A stretch of 64,000 nucleotides of DNA from Siphonodentalium dalli (taxonomy: Eukaryota > Mollusca > Scaphopoda > Gadilida > Siphonodentaliidae): the NCBI GenBank assembly GCA_032622095.1, contig CP136065.1, positions 38,786,732 through 38,850,731 on the forward strand, read 5' to 3'. The notes beneath the pieces are model-generated. The model was not told where the DNA came from. It searched no databases and was given only the letters and a program-made list of their open reading frames with translations. A program made the translations under genes and the position numbers. The stretch's first letter is position 1; each line of letters begins with the position of its first letter. Below are positions 1-12,516 of the stretch, piece after piece.

Positions 1-1514
1 CATAGAAGTTGTGATTTGCTTGTTGATTGGAGAAATTCATATAACTTGATATTGAGATTATGTACGAACGCATTGTGGGGCTTTAATGCTTCTGATCTCA
101 TGTTACATCTCATTACCTTTCATTTCCCCGGAGACTGAATGTGGCAATAATTTCCAATGTATAACCATCAATGCGGCCTTTCCTATTCAAATAAGGCTAA
201 AAAGCTAGTGATTGTGCATAGCGACTGAAGCGCGGTAACTCCCAATAAACCAAACTTAACCATCAACCATTTGACAACACAATCACAACTTAGCCTATAG
301 ATTATTTGAATTTGGTTATATTTGGTAATCGACGTTGATAACACCAATGGTGCACACATGTATTGTGCATTACAAAAAACATATAGCACCCCCTCATACA
401 TTACAAAGAGGATCTCTTATGAGTCGCAATACTATACGAAATTTATTAACCGAGTGCACAAAATTCGATTCGAGCCGAGCCTTAGCAAGACTCGAATCGA
501 ATTCAGTGGATGATGTTAATAAACTTCGTATATGATTTTGACAAATTTGAGATCCATTTTTTATCACATAAGCACATTTTTAGCAAGGAAAGATGATTTC
601 TAAACGGCTGGTGTCAAAAGAAATTATATATACATATATAATTGTATTCTAATTAACAAAATAATAAAGTTCGGGCATTGACATCGATATCATTGCACTA
701 AGTGCAATAATACACGTGTGTCTTAATACAAACTACGAGGTCGGGTTTATGGGCTAAATATGTAATAAATACAGAATACCTACGGGTTTGGTTGAATACC
801 CGGATTATCCCACGAGCGCGGCTACAGGAAAATACCGAATTCCACGATCGGCCGAAAGCCGCAAGTGGAAGTTTTATATTTCATTGTAGCCGTATTTCCG
901 AGGATTATATGCGTTTCATGTTCCGATTACGCAATATAAATTTTCCTGACACTCCGTTTCCGATTTCAGAATTTCAATCAAAAACAAATGGCACAGTTTT
1001 TGTATGGGACCCGAACATTGTGGTCGAAGTTTTATTTTGTTTGACTCTTTCTGGTACATATATAATGCCCGAAGAACGATAGTTCAGATATTTATCACCT
1101 AACTCGATGTGAGATATCGGGAAATATTCAAAAGTGTATATATTATATATTATGTGTATTTTGGAACTCAAACCGCCAAAAATTGGCCACCTTATAAGCA
1201 TTTTGTATATTTGATTGATAAAACGATTAACCCATGACGGGTGAAATATTTCCCCATTGCACCGGAGACATGTATATAATATGTATATACCCTATCATAA
1301 TATTTATATTATCCTCTGTAAATAACTCTTTGTAATTCTCTATACATTCATATGAATTCGAGTAATAGGTCCACTTAAGTTTCAAGCATCGATATGAAAC
1401 TGTGACGTTCCACAAAATACAATAGGTCTGTAAATCAGTGTGTAAATAATCATACCAACACAGAGTTTATACCACTGTCATACTTTAGCTTCATATTTGC
1501 CATATAAATGTTCA
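1..1514. other. No gene recognised; AT-rich sequence
   Basis: Short open frames on both strands lack family resemblance, splice structure or codon bias that I can recognise. I see no RNA gene and no clear terminal repeats. The stretch probably is intergenic or old repeat sequence. Confidence 0.5.
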
Positions 1515-1830
1515 GCGATCAGCTGCTTTCAACTTTTCAAACGCTCTTTATTGATATCATATCATATAAAAGAAAAGAAAAAAAACGCTCTTTATTGTTC
1601 CATGTGCAAAGATTCCAGGTTAAAATGGTATGATCAAAGCTAAATGGGCATTTGCCACTGCTAGGCCATATATGTTTCTTAGCTTTACTATATGCATTCG
1701 GCGCCGGAACCAGTTTACATAACGAGGGTTTACACTGTAGTTAATAGGTGCATATTTCAGGCTATTTCTAACATATTTAAACCCTCTCGCGTCATGTGCT
1801 GCCTCGTGGTATTTTAGACGACGGAACTTA
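1515..1830. repeat. Fragments related to the TTAAAGGCACG MITE family
   Basis: The motif ACGCTCTTTATT occurs twice here (around 1541 and 1585). It also occurs inside the full MITE copies at 14363 and 36580. The rest resembles nothing I recognise. Confidence 0.35.
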
Positions 1831-2360
1831 TTAAAGATACAGGCGGTGTTGGCGGTGGGTATGCTGTTAAAATATTCACCTCCGTCAAAAACCGCCATAA
1901 ACAGAAGGGACAGTAAGATATAGACAGATTTTGTTCTTTTGCCAATCAGAAATATGGCATAAACAGTATGCTATTGTCAATTCTTTCCCCTTTGTTATGT
2001 AAACAAAAGCAAAAAACGTTACGTTTCCTGGCTTTTGTTTAGATCCGGATAATTATGTAAACATAAAGAGCGTTATCTGTTACTGTTTTCCTGATATGGA
2101 AATAATAAAGAGCGTTTATATCATTTGTGTGTCATTAACCAATAGATTGCGCTGTGTTATGCAAACAGAAGCACAACGTCTGTAACACGAACAGGCTCTT
2201 GTTTACGTACACCATCGTACGTCTTGGCGACGTTTTTCTATTTACGCGCTGATTATGTTTGGCATATGAGCGAAACTGTATATATTTCGCCGTTCCTTCT
2301 GTTGATGGCGATTTGAACAAATATAAATATTTCTGCAACGAACGCCGCCCGTGCCTTTAA
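1831..2360. mobile_element. MITE, TTAAAGGCACG family, copy A
   Basis: The left end reads TTAAAGATACAGGCGGTG and the right end reads CGCCGCCCGTGCCTTTAA, so the two ends are inverted repeats. The interior carries GGCGGTGGGTATGCTGTTAA, AAAACCGCCATAAACA and TATGTAAACA motifs shared with copies at 14363, 22927, 36580 and 47902. There is no transposase reading frame, so it is non-autonomous. The superfamily is not certain. Confidence 0.7.
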
Positions 2361-2899
2361 CATTTTGACATAACACACTATCGGAGACCAACACAAGATG
2401 TTTTAGCTAATTCGCAGACTGCTCTCAGAATATAGTTATTATTTAATAATGACAAAAATAAACAAAAAAACAGTTTACCAGATCAATGAGTCAAAATATT
2501 CGGGTCTTCGGTATTATGTGCCACATCCCATCCACCAGGTGCATGTCTGTCCTCAATGTGGAACCTTCGTCCACAAATTTCGGATAGAAAAAACTCCAGG
2601 TATACGGCGGCCGTATATGCACGTACCATGGTACGGCAGAATTGTCGAGGGTCAGTAATCCAGGGCTCATACCGTATATAATTTGGATGCGTCCATGGAT
2701 AATGCATATCTCACATAGACGGGCAGGATAAGTGATGTCAAATTTTAGGTTCAAATCGCACGGATCAATTGTTATGTATCTGTCATGTTTCCCTCCTCGT
2801 TTTTAAAATGTGATTTTCTGCTTATTCTTTTCGTATTATTGTTCGTTGATGCATGTATGCATGTTACAAATAACGTTGATCGCGGTTGGTTTTCATATA
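2361..2899. other. No gene recognised
   Basis: Several overlapping short frames occur on both strands around 2449-2754. None matches a family I know, and their overlap argues against coding. Confidence 0.4.
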
Positions 2900-4183
2900 G
2901 TCTGGTCGATAAACTCAAATTTTATGGTCAACCTAGAAAAAATTTGGACTAAGTTGGTTTTTATATCATTTTGAAGAGGAAGCTCTCCTCTATAACATAT
3001 CCAAAATCCGCTAAAATCCGCTTTGAGCAATTTTTTTAATTCAAGATGGCGTCCAAGATGGCTGCCATTTTTCTATAAGTCAGCTCGATGCAATTATAGT
3101 GAGAACATCTTGTCATATGTATACACTTGTATACATTTTTGTGAAGCTATGACATAACGCCATCTTTATGTGCCAAATTTGAAACTTCCCGTCTAAGATG
3201 GCCGCCAAAATGGCTACCGGAAGTGAAATTTATACGTTTTTACTAATACTTTTAAGATAAGTTTATGAGGTTTTGAACTGGTTGAGAATTGTAACGTTAT
3301 CTTGTATATAGCATGTTAACTGACCATTGGAGCAATGATATATGCTGTTCGTGGGGGTCCACACCCTTCCGATCACTCAAAAATTCGATTTTACAAAACG
3401 CGGTATAACATTTTATAAAAGATCCCCTTTGGGATTCTGGTCACATTTCACCAAGAAGTGGGACGAACTGTGCAATGTAAGTGATCCATTCTATATCTTA
3501 TTGATATTCGAACTCAATGGTACCAAAATTGTCACTTTGGCTCAAAATGGCTGTCAAAATGGCCGCCAAAATATGGAAAAATATTAATTATTATCCCAAC
3601 GTGCCATGCAACCGCTTACAATTTATGGTGATGTACACAAATGACTATTCCGTATTATATACATTGATTACCAACATTTCTTATGCACCTTTATTAATTT
3701 TTACTATTTAACATTCTGAAATTACCAGAATTATGGGATTTTTCTATCACAAACAGCATCAAACTCTGCTAAAAAATCACTATCTTTAGTATCAAAGGTT
3801 ATTTTTATTTTGATATGCCTCAAATATGGCATAGTGTGGTGTTTTAGACAATATTACTCAAGATTACATGCAAAATGGCAACCAAATTTAGTAAAAAGTT
3901 TATATTCCGAACATTATTCTCGGCTGTTCCGAAATTGTAGCAAATTGTGACTCACTTGGTTATTAAACATACTACTTAATCAATTGACAACTTAATCTTA
4001 TATTATGGTTGTCCCAAAAAAAAAAAAAAATTTAAGGGATGCAGTATGAATTTTGCCGAACACCTCTTTTGGGATTTTGTCCATGTTTTTTACGGAAACG
4101 GACGGAACGTTGAACCTGAACTGACAGGTATCATATTATGTGGCTACTCTGACCCATTAGCATCAAAATTGATTAACTTATAA
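2900..4183 (+). repeat. Left arm of a giant inverted repeat
   Basis: This about 1.28-kb arm pairs, in inverted orientation and with moderate divergence, with 5918-7222. Matching landmarks include ATCCGCTAAAATCCGCTTTG near 3004 against CAAAGCGGATTTTAGCGGAT near 7106. The AAGATGGCGTCCAAGATGG block near 3043 answers to its complement near 7070. CCATTAGCATCAA near 4153 answers to TTGATGCTAATGG near 5930. Several ATGGC(G/T)GCC boxes occur, so the short frames here (for example 3342-3587) are probably by-products. Confidence 0.8.
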
Positions 4184-4279
4184 ACTATTGTCAGGAAAAC
4201 CGTTTTCTTCACATTGTATATAAAACGCAATTAATGTGGAGAACACTCTGATATTACATCTATCGATTAACATATCCTT

Positions 4280-5890
4280 GAGTTATTGTGGAAAGTGATA
4301 GTCACACAAAGGTGCACCAGTACAAATCACACATGAGCATGCAGTCACTCCATATATACATACATGAATACCACGTAAATGGCCATGTGCCACTCGCTGT
4401 ATAGACATACACCTCACCCATTACCATACAGCCACAATTGGGTGTACCCATACACCAACGCATGGTCATATAGCCGTGAATAACATTGCAGACACACCAG
4501 GTATACTCCCACACATCACATGACCTGTATACATATTCACTACATACATGAACACAAAGTAACCTCTTATATACCTATTCGCCTAACCATAGGCCATACA
4601 GTCACTCCATGTATATGTATTTGCCACATGCATAGCTATACAGCCACTAAATATATACATATACACCTCACCGATGACCATACAGTCACTCCATACCTGT
4701 TCGCTGCATCCATTGTTATATATTACTTCTTGTATATCTATTTGCCTCACCAGTGGTCACACAGTCTCACTCCCTGTATATATACATATTTGCGACACAC
4801 ATGGCCATAAAGCCACTCAAGATATACATATACACCCAACCCAAAACCATAAAGTCACTCTAAGTATATACATATAACCTCACAAAAGTGGCCTGACAGC
4901 CCTTCTAGATATATCAATGTCTCGTACCGCGCATACGGGCATTCATACACTCCAGACTTGCATATACACCTGACCCATGACATTTCAGCTTCTCGATGTA
5001 TACGCATAAACCACATTCGTGATCATAGTCACTCCTTGTATATCAATTCACCCCACCATTAATTTTGTCATACTGTCAATCCCCATATACATATGTACAT
5101 ATTGGCCGTGCCATAGCCATGTAGTCACTCATGATATACATATACACCTCACCCATGACACAGCGTCACTCCAGGTGTGTATATATACCTCACCAATGGC
5201 CATACAACCCTTCTAGATATACCAATACCCCACACACACGGCCATTCGTACACTTCAGACTTGCATATACAGCTCAATCGTGACAATTCAGCCACTCGCT
5301 GTATACATATACACCCTCTCCACGAGCATTCAGCTAGTTACTGTATGCTTGTACACACCACCAAAGACAATACAATAGTACATATTAACATATACATCCC
5401 ATCCATCACCATGGGGTTGCTCTCTATATACACTAGCCGCCAATGGCCATCAAAGTGTACTCCAACAATGACCGTGCAGTCATTCCATGTATACATATAC
5501 ACATTGCCCATAACCACACAACCACATCCTATTTATACATACACCCATCCATTACCATACATCCAACATGTGTATACATATACACCCGCCCATGACAATA
5601 CATCCACCCAATGTACATATGTACAGCCCACCACTGACCACACAATCACTCCATGTATACATACAGGACAAGGTAGCTGCTCTCGTTATGACCATACACC
5701 ACTTCAATGACCAGACAGCCACTCACTGTAAACATGTTCACCTCACACATCAGCATACAGCTACTCCTTATATACATATACATCTCACAATGGACATCCC
5801 ATCCATGACCATATAGTCACACATTGTATAACTATTCACACCATTAATGAATACAATAGTTCCATGTATACCTACTCACATCGCCTATGA
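4280..5890. repeat. Degenerate minisatellite forming the loop of the inverted repeat
   Basis: Units of roughly 42-44 bp repeat throughout. Each contains variants of CATACAGTCACTCCATGTA followed by TATACATATACACCTCACCC. Dozens of diverged copies are present. The open frames that cross it (4520-4810, 5177-5710) translate to His/Ile/Tyr/Thr-rich repeats and look like repeat translation, not proteins. Confidence 0.8.
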
Positions 5891-5917
5891 CCAGACAATC
5901 AACAGACACACTGTATT

Positions 5918-7222
5918 AAGTTGATCAATGTTGATGCTAATGGACCAGAATAGCCACTTAATATGATCCATCTCAGTTCGGTTTCAACGTTCTGCCCATT
6001 TCCGTTCAAAAACAAGGAAGCTTTAGGCAAAATCCATATTGCATTCATCAAAATGAATTTGTCATGACTCGTAGGGTACCGGGACAATCAGAATAGAACA
6101 TTTAGTTGATTAAGTAGCACGTGAGTCACAATTGATTATGTATACATATACACCACGTATATACACATATGTTTATGTATATAATAATGTTTATAATACC
6201 AAACTTTTTTGCCATTTTGGAAGCCATCTTGAGTAATTTTGTCTAAAAAAACTCAGTGTGACACATGTAACACATATCAAAACAATAAACATCTTTGATA
6301 CCAAACATAGTTCCATTTTACTTTCAAAATATGGCTCAAACCTGAACAGCGATTTTTTGCCGATTTTGATATCAGGATTGTGACAGAAAATTTCGAATAA
6401 TTCTGGTAATTTCAGTGGTTAAAATAGTAACAAAATACCAAAGGTGCATCAGAAATGTTAGTACTCAAGCTATATAAGACATACTAGTCAACTGTGTGCA
6501 TCACCCTAACTTGTAAGCGGTTGCGTGGCACGCTGGGATAATAATTACCATTTTCCATATTTTGGTGGCCATATTGGCAGCCATTTTGAGCCAAAGTGAC
6601 AATTTTGGTACCTTTGAATTCAAATATCAATAAGATATAGAATGGATCAGTTACATTGCACAGTTCTTCCCACTTCTTGATGAAATATGATTAGAATCTT
6701 GGGGATCTTTTGTGAAATGTTATACCGCGTTTTGTAAAATCGATTTTTCGAGTGATCAGAAGGGGTGTGGACCTCACGAACAGCATATTTCATTGCTCCA
6801 ATTGTCAGTTAACATGCTATATACAAGATAAAGCCAAAATTCTCAACCAGTTCCAAACCACGGACACTTATCTTAAAGATATTATTAAAAAAACGTAAAA
6901 AATCCACTTCCGGTCGCCATTTTAGCGGCCATCTTGGACGGGGAGTTCCAATTTTGGCACATAAAGGTGGCGTTATGTCTTAGCTTCACAAAAATGTATA
7001 CATGCGTATATATATGACAAGATGTTCTCACTATAATTGCACCAAGCTGACTTATATGAAAATGGCAGCCATCTTGGACGCCATCTTGAATTACAAAAAA
7101 TGCTCAAAGCGGATTTTAGCGGATTTGGGATATGTTATGGAGGATATATTCCTCTTCAAAATGATATACAAGCCAACTTAGTCCAAATTTTTTCTAGGTC
7201 AAACCTTTTATCGACCAGACTA
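5918..7222 (-). repeat. Right arm of the giant inverted repeat
   Basis: This is the reverse complement of 2900-4183 with many substitutions and small indels. The outer end stops near TCTAGGTCAAACCTTTTATC, complementary to the left arm near GTCGATAAACTC. Neither arm preserves a reading frame I recognise. The 62-codon frame at 5899-6087 (-) has no parallel frame in the left arm. Confidence 0.8.
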
Positions 7223-8325
7223 ATAGTGCATTCTCCCCATAAGCGAAATAAAGAGGCTAAGGAAAGTTTGCCTAATTTGGTGTCCAACCGGATGGGGCAT
7301 CTTGTTCTTGTATTTACAGGGTCTAAAAGTATAGGGCTGAAAGTACAGACAAGGATGGAAACTTTCAGGCCATAATGAAGGTGGTTTTAGTGTTTCCAAC
7401 TATTGGAAACCTTGAACAACTATCTTACAAAAGGAGAGGGGTACGTGCAAATGAAACTTCTCACCTGTAGTTGAAATGGTCCTGTGTTGTTCAAGGGCTG
7501 CAGCTAACATTATATGTTTTAACCCCGAGACGAGTGTCGGATCGGTGTCATGATTGTCATCAACAGATTATCCATAATCAGGGTCCGCGCTGGACCGAAA
7601 TTTACTTTTGCCAAATGAAAATATTTTTTGCCAAATTCTATTAGAATTTGCCAAATGTTATCCCTGATAGAATCATTTCCTGCAACCTTGATTGCGATTA
7701 TGTTTCGACACTCGGCATGAATGACAATAAACCAATCACCAAACAATAAAATGGTAGAAGAGTTGCTTCACCAGAAGGGAACATCATAAGAGGATTAGCT
7801 ATGTAAACACCACCATCACACACAATATTGTTAATCACTCCACCCATTGATAATAATGTTACCAAATTAACTGTATCTTAATGGAGGTGTTAATATTTCC
7901 TAAACCATATAAACACCACTAATATAGTTATGCATGTATTGTAATAGTTTCCTAAAGTGAATGGTATTGATTGACCGATATTTTTTAACTTTATTGAGGA
8001 ATTAAAAAGTGACTTGCCAAAACTTTTGCCAAATGAAAATATTTTTGGCCAAATGTGAATTATTTTTGCCATTGGCAAATTTGACAAGTGGCAGCGCAAA
8101 CCCTGTCCATAATGGACACCAGCGACGCAGCTATAGTTGATTCGTGGAATGCTTCCGAATATTAAATTGCAGCCCATGGTCAACAGGTTGCAAACTAAAT
8201 GTTCAACCCCAGATACATGACGTTTGCTATACAACATGAACATGAACTCGGGATAAATACATCAACAATATCGATGGCCAGCAAAACGTTAGCATGAATG
8301 AATCTACTGACAGATTCGAATGCTT
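7223..8325. other. No gene recognised; contains TTTGCCAAA-rich repeats
   Basis: Motifs such as TTTGCCAAATGAAAATATTT recur at about 7610 and 8030, and a related motif appears near 15490. This suggests an old dispersed repeat. The frames at 7519-7746 and 7890-8243 (-) are not recognised. Confidence 0.4.
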
Positions 8326-8355
8326 TTAACCCTTTACCCAACAGAACGGCCCTGT

Positions 8356-8519
8356 GCCAATGCATTCTCTTATATATGCGAGTCGACCATAGGTCGCCTC
8401 GCATATATAAGAGAATGCATTGGCTTAACACATTAAAAATTATAAAATTGTTAAAGAATGTAAGAAAAAATGGCCTATGGTCGACTCGCATATATAAGAG
8501 AATGCATTGGCACAGGGCA
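8356..8519. repeat. Palindromic cassette in type I MITE
   Basis: A 69-bp dyad (8356-8424) runs from GCCAATGCATTCTCTTATA to its complement around a CGACCATAGGTCG centre. An AT-rich spacer and an inverted half-copy ending GCATTGGCACAGGGC follow. The same cassette recurs at 15680, 17515, 21556, 26085, 33335, 35662, 50090, 57040, 60371 and 63744. Translation of either strand yields the recurrent MHWLN/QCILLYMR peptides, which are not real proteins. Confidence 0.9.
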
Positions 8520-8570
8520 TAACTGTAACTATCACAATGTGGGCAAGGAGCCGGTTCCAATGATATCCAT

Positions 8571-9368
8571 TTCACTTTCATTCGACCAATTTTAGAATAT
8601 GCCTCCCCCGTTTGGGATAATTGTCCGGACTACTTACGAGATGATATTGAAGACATCCAATATGAAATGGCGAGAATAGTTACCGGTGCAACCCGAAGTG
8701 TTAGTAATGCCAAGTTGATAAATGAGGCCGGGTGGGAATATCTTGACGATAGACGCAAGCAGCATAAATTGATCCAATTCTTCAAAATGAAAACCGGTAG
8801 GGCACCACCTTATATTAGTAATATGGTACCCCCAGAAAGTAACTCATTACATGACCACAACACTAGAAATACAATGAAACGTCCCCCTGGTAGTAATAAT
8901 GACTACTATATGCAATCCTTTCTTCCGTCGTCTGTCCGTTCGTGGAATGTACTCCCAGACTCTGTTAAAGAAGCAACTTCAATAGGCGATTTCAAACGCA
9001 ATCTTAAACCTGATATATTAAAGCCTAAGTACTACTTTACCAGCTATTCTAGGACAGCTCAAATTTACCACACCAGGCTGAGATTAAGATGTAGCAATCT
9101 TAACAGCGATCTAAAAGATAACCACCTCAAAGACTTGCCTTATTGCATGTGTGGTTGCATTGAAACTGCTAGACATTTTTTTCTGGAATGCGCGCAATAT
9201 ACCGCTCACAGAGAAGAACTTCTTAATACCCTATCTGATGTAACAATAACTAATGAATTATTACTATGGGGATCTGATGAAATATCCTATGAAACTAATA
9301 AGAAAATCTTCATGGCAGCTCAGAAATTTATAATAACCAGTAATCGCTTTCAACGATTCTTCTCTTAA
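8571..9368 (+). pseudogene. C-terminal part of LINE ORF2 (reverse transcriptase thumb and zinc-knuckle region)
   Basis: The frame is open from the insertion boundary to the stop at 9366-9368, about 265 residues. It begins with FIRPILEYASPVWD, the motif that follows the catalytic fingers/palm in Jockey/CR1-like reverse transcriptases. Next come an IEDIQYEMARIVTG segment and an RxWNxLP-like stretch (SVRSWNVLPDSV). A C-terminal CMCGCIETARHFFLEC motif (C-x-C-x8-H-x4-C) is typical of LINE ORF2 ends. The catalytic YADD portion was lost by 5' truncation, so it is dead on arrival. The open frame without a stop suggests a recent insertion. Confidence 0.85.
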
Positions 9369-9882
9369 GCTGTTCCAAAATTGCAATATTGAACTCGCAT
9401 GGTACATCATACACCGGGATGCTATTGATCTCTCCAACGTGGGTCGTCGGGTCGATGGACCACTGCAGATGTTCACATGGTTATTTTTCCAATCACAAAT
9501 TATGTATAAATACTTTTTATTTCCTTGAAATGTGTTATTATATATCTTTTTGGTTTATTTGAAATTAATTATATGCATGTTCAGATATATAATTACACCT
9601 CACACTCTGTACTCTCTGACATTCTCTCTAAAATTCTGACATTATCTTCTGTCCCTTTGTCTCGCCTCCACCTCATATTTCTTCTTTCTATCGATCTTTT
9701 TTATGCCTCTATTATTTACCCCTACTTGACTTGCAGTCAAGTAGGGCTGTGCCATTGTCAAGGGAGAGGGCTTCAAATAAGCCTATGGCTTGTTGCCTAA
9801 TCCCATTTTTCTTCTAAATTTGTATCTATTGTAATTATTTATATGAATGTCCATAGAGGGAAAAATAAATACTGTTTAAACT
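8571..9882 (+). mobile_element. 5'-truncated non-LTR retrotransposon (LINE) with target site duplication
   Basis: The insert is bounded by the 12-bp direct repeat AATGATATCCAT (8559-8570 and 9883-9894). The uninterrupted MITE at 25934 carries this sequence once (as complement, near 26027), which acts as the empty site. The insert starts in the middle of the reverse transcriptase reading frame. It ends with a 3' UTR containing AAAAATAAATACTG, as expected for target-primed reverse transcription with 5' truncation. Confidence 0.9.
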
Positions 9883-9988
9883 AATGATATCCATATTTGT
9901 ATGGTTCTATTGAGACAGACCGAAGATATTTTAGGTTGTTGAAGCTTTATTTGGCCGGTTTTGACCGGTTTGTTGGGTAAAGGGTTAA

Positions 9989-10699
9989 CACGTATCACTC
10001 GCTCTGAAATATCTTAATTGTACTCAGAAAGTGTTTATGTCGACAGTTTATCTGTAAAATAGATAGGTACAACCGATTATCAAAGAGTGGCGCGGCCACT
10101 TTCGAAAACATCGATGACAGTATGTCAACTCAAGAACAACTTTGTGTTGCCGTCAAAATGCTAAGGGTACTTCAATGTGCATGCTGTTTAGTTGGGCTCT
10201 GACAACAGCAATCAAGTTCACTTGACCAATTTGTTTCGCGTGAAATTATCTTTTTCTATGCGTCCCAGACATTGACATCTGATTATATGATTGTCATCTT
10301 AAAATTGCGTTCGTGGTTTCAGATATTTAATTAATACCTATTACACATCACCAGATATAAACAAATTGTGACGACGTTTCTTACCTACCATATATACACA
10401 TCAATGTTGCATATGGCACAATTTGAAGAGTTGTTAGATTCCAGACATTACATATAAAGGGTCATAACTACCAAACATATACAACCATTCAAGATAAAAT
10501 CTCTTTAATAAAACCGACGAAGAGTTTACAATATTTACGTCTCTGGATATATCTCATTCATAATCAGTACTGAATTGATGGGATTCCCTCCATTTCATTG
10601 GAGAGTGGCGAAGCACGCACGCGATTTCTTTGGTTATGGCATAACAGATTACTTCACAGATCAGAAGTCAATGATGTGTTGACAAGTTTCCCCATTGTC
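9989..10699. other. No gene recognised
   Basis: No long frame, terminal repeat or splice pair that I can support. Weak protein-like traces may belong to the decayed LINE that follows. Confidence 0.4.
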
Positions 10700-11620
10700 A
10701 AACTTAACTATTGTTGGAAAAATGAATACAGGCGATATACCCATAACTCATTTTACTCATCGCAATAGACGAGACATCATCCTCGAGTTTTTATCAGTCA
10801 ACGATATTCGTGACTGATTATTCTTTGGCATCTTGTTGTATTTATAACTATTTCTAAATACTACGATTCTCACAAACATTTACTTCGCCAGGAATACACA
10901 TATTTGGAAATGGTTTATTACGTCATGTTGAGAATGCCGCGTTGTTTGTTGAAATGAACATCACAGAAACAATGGAAAGAAATTGTAAAAGAGAAGATCA
11001 ACAACTTCGCATATCAAGAACCATGGTGTGATTCGACAAATGAATCACTGAATTTCTTTCGGAAGGTTAAATCCTATCCTATGTCGATCTGGAGAGGCTG
11101 GTTACTATGCAGGGAACACACAAAGTACAAAGCTAAAGCTCTCTATATGGCAAACATCATCTCCAGAACGACATATGACAACAACGCATTATACAAGCAT
11201 TATGGGTGCCAATACTCTATCCTCATGGCACTCATGTACCTCCATTGCTTCTCTCCGCATATACAGGAACTTAGAAATCAATTCTGGTATAAAATCATAA
11301 ATATATTCGGAATTCCCACATTTTCATTCCTGGATTTGCTCTCGTCGGTAGGATTCCTCACTTATGTATGCGGATGTGGAAGTCATCCTAATCTGGAACT
11401 CATATGTGATGAGAAACGTGAAACGTTTATTTATTCATTGTCTCATATTTATGTGTGTAATTTGTTCCATCTGACCAATGCAAAATGTGTGTCGTGTGAA
11501 AGAACGCATTATATCACGAGACTCGTATGACGCCTGCAGGTGTATATGAGCGCATATAATTGTATTTACTATATGTTGTACATAATATCTTCATTCATTG
11601 GAGGAATAAACAATTCAACA
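10700..11620 (+). pseudogene. Decayed LINE ORF2 C-terminus
   Basis: The open part (11081-11530) continues upstream in frame with YQEPWCDSTNESLNFF and FRKVKSYPMSIWRGW. It continues downstream with a segment resembling the R..FWxxIxxxxGI...L region that ends many LINE ORF2 proteins. A further upstream stretch (about 10905-10965) reads like GNGLLRHVENAALFVEMN in a different frame, implying at least one frameshift. The sequence after the stop includes AGGAATAAACAATTC, a plausible 3' end. No target duplication was found. Confidence 0.55.
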
Positions 11621-11629
11621 ACTCACATC

Positions 11630-12510
11630 CACAGTGCGAACTCTCTTTTTGGTATACAGGTAAGTCTCAGCCTGAAATAAGATAAAGGTAGCCACGACTC
11701 ATTATGTATGTCGTCTTGGTATCAATGAAGTTGATAGTGAAATTACACGGACCTCACAAATACATCTTCAAGGAAATGCCACAGCATATAGTTACAAATG
11801 TGGTTGAGTTCGCATATGCAGTCGCGTACAATTATTATCAAATACTACCGTTCACTTCCACGACACGAATATTGGGATTTTTGTTTAATGAAAATCTCAC
11901 CAGAAATGGTATTACATTAACCATAAATGTCGCTGCGGGCGAACAATGTATGAATAGCAATTATTATTTAAACAGATTACATATATAAGCAGAATACTGT
12001 AATATCTGCATGCGAGCTTTCTATCTGCCATCTCCTTTTATAACTACGGTTAATCCGCTGATCAAACTCATAGTCTATACTTAACAACTGTTATCTTTGT
12101 TTCTCAACGATAAATAACAGAAACACTGAGATTCAGAAAGCGACATGAGCGAAAACTAATAAAGATCCATATTGTAGTATTTCATTAGAAAGCACAATAC
12201 AGGCTAAACTACAGAGGAAGGAGAGTAACTCTTGTAGGATTCGTATAACTACAATACGCTATAGAGTTATTGCTCTTTGATTTAAAGAGTAATTGAAGTT
12301 ATACCTCCACAGGCGAAGTAGTATTTTAATTCATGGAATTTTGCATTACTATTCTTAGCAAACCTGTTCGATGCGCGAGTTTATAGGCACTTGGTAGTTT
12401 GGAACCCGAAGCTATGCATTACTGGCGTTTGTCGCATACCGACCAATCAGTTAAATACTGTTATACGGCCGCGGAAAGACTTATTAGAGGCAAATAATCT
12501 ATCGCCACCT
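11630..12510. other. No recognised gene; open frame 11704-11988 of unknown nature
   Basis: The 94-codon frame on + has no motif I recognise. A consensus-like donor CAG|GTAAGT sits at about 11658, but I cannot tie it to an exon. Confidence 0.3.
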
Positions 12511-12516
12511 TTTGAA

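Larger units (their letters stand above)
8330..9984. mobile_element. TTAA-flanked MITE (type I, piggyBac-like termini), interrupted by a LINE
   Basis: The outer ends are TTAA|CCCTTTACCCAACA at 8326 and TGTTGGGTAAAGGG|TTAA ending 9988. TTAA target duplication with CCC...GGG termini is the hallmark of piggyBac-type elements. The left half holds the palindromic cassette (8349-8519). The right half (9895-9984) matches the end of the uninterrupted relative at 25934-26315 in inverted order. Everything from 8571 to 9882 is a later LINE insertion. No transposase is present. Confidence 0.8.

Noticed and set aside
4302-5816. Secreted His/Ile/Thr-rich proteins
   Set aside because: The frames follow a degenerate minisatellite and shift phase with its indels.
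8195-8581. Recurrent peptides with QCILLYMR and RIYKRMHWLN as a possible gene family
   Set aside because: They arise from both strands of the palindromic cassette and appear at every copy, on either strand, without start or splice context.
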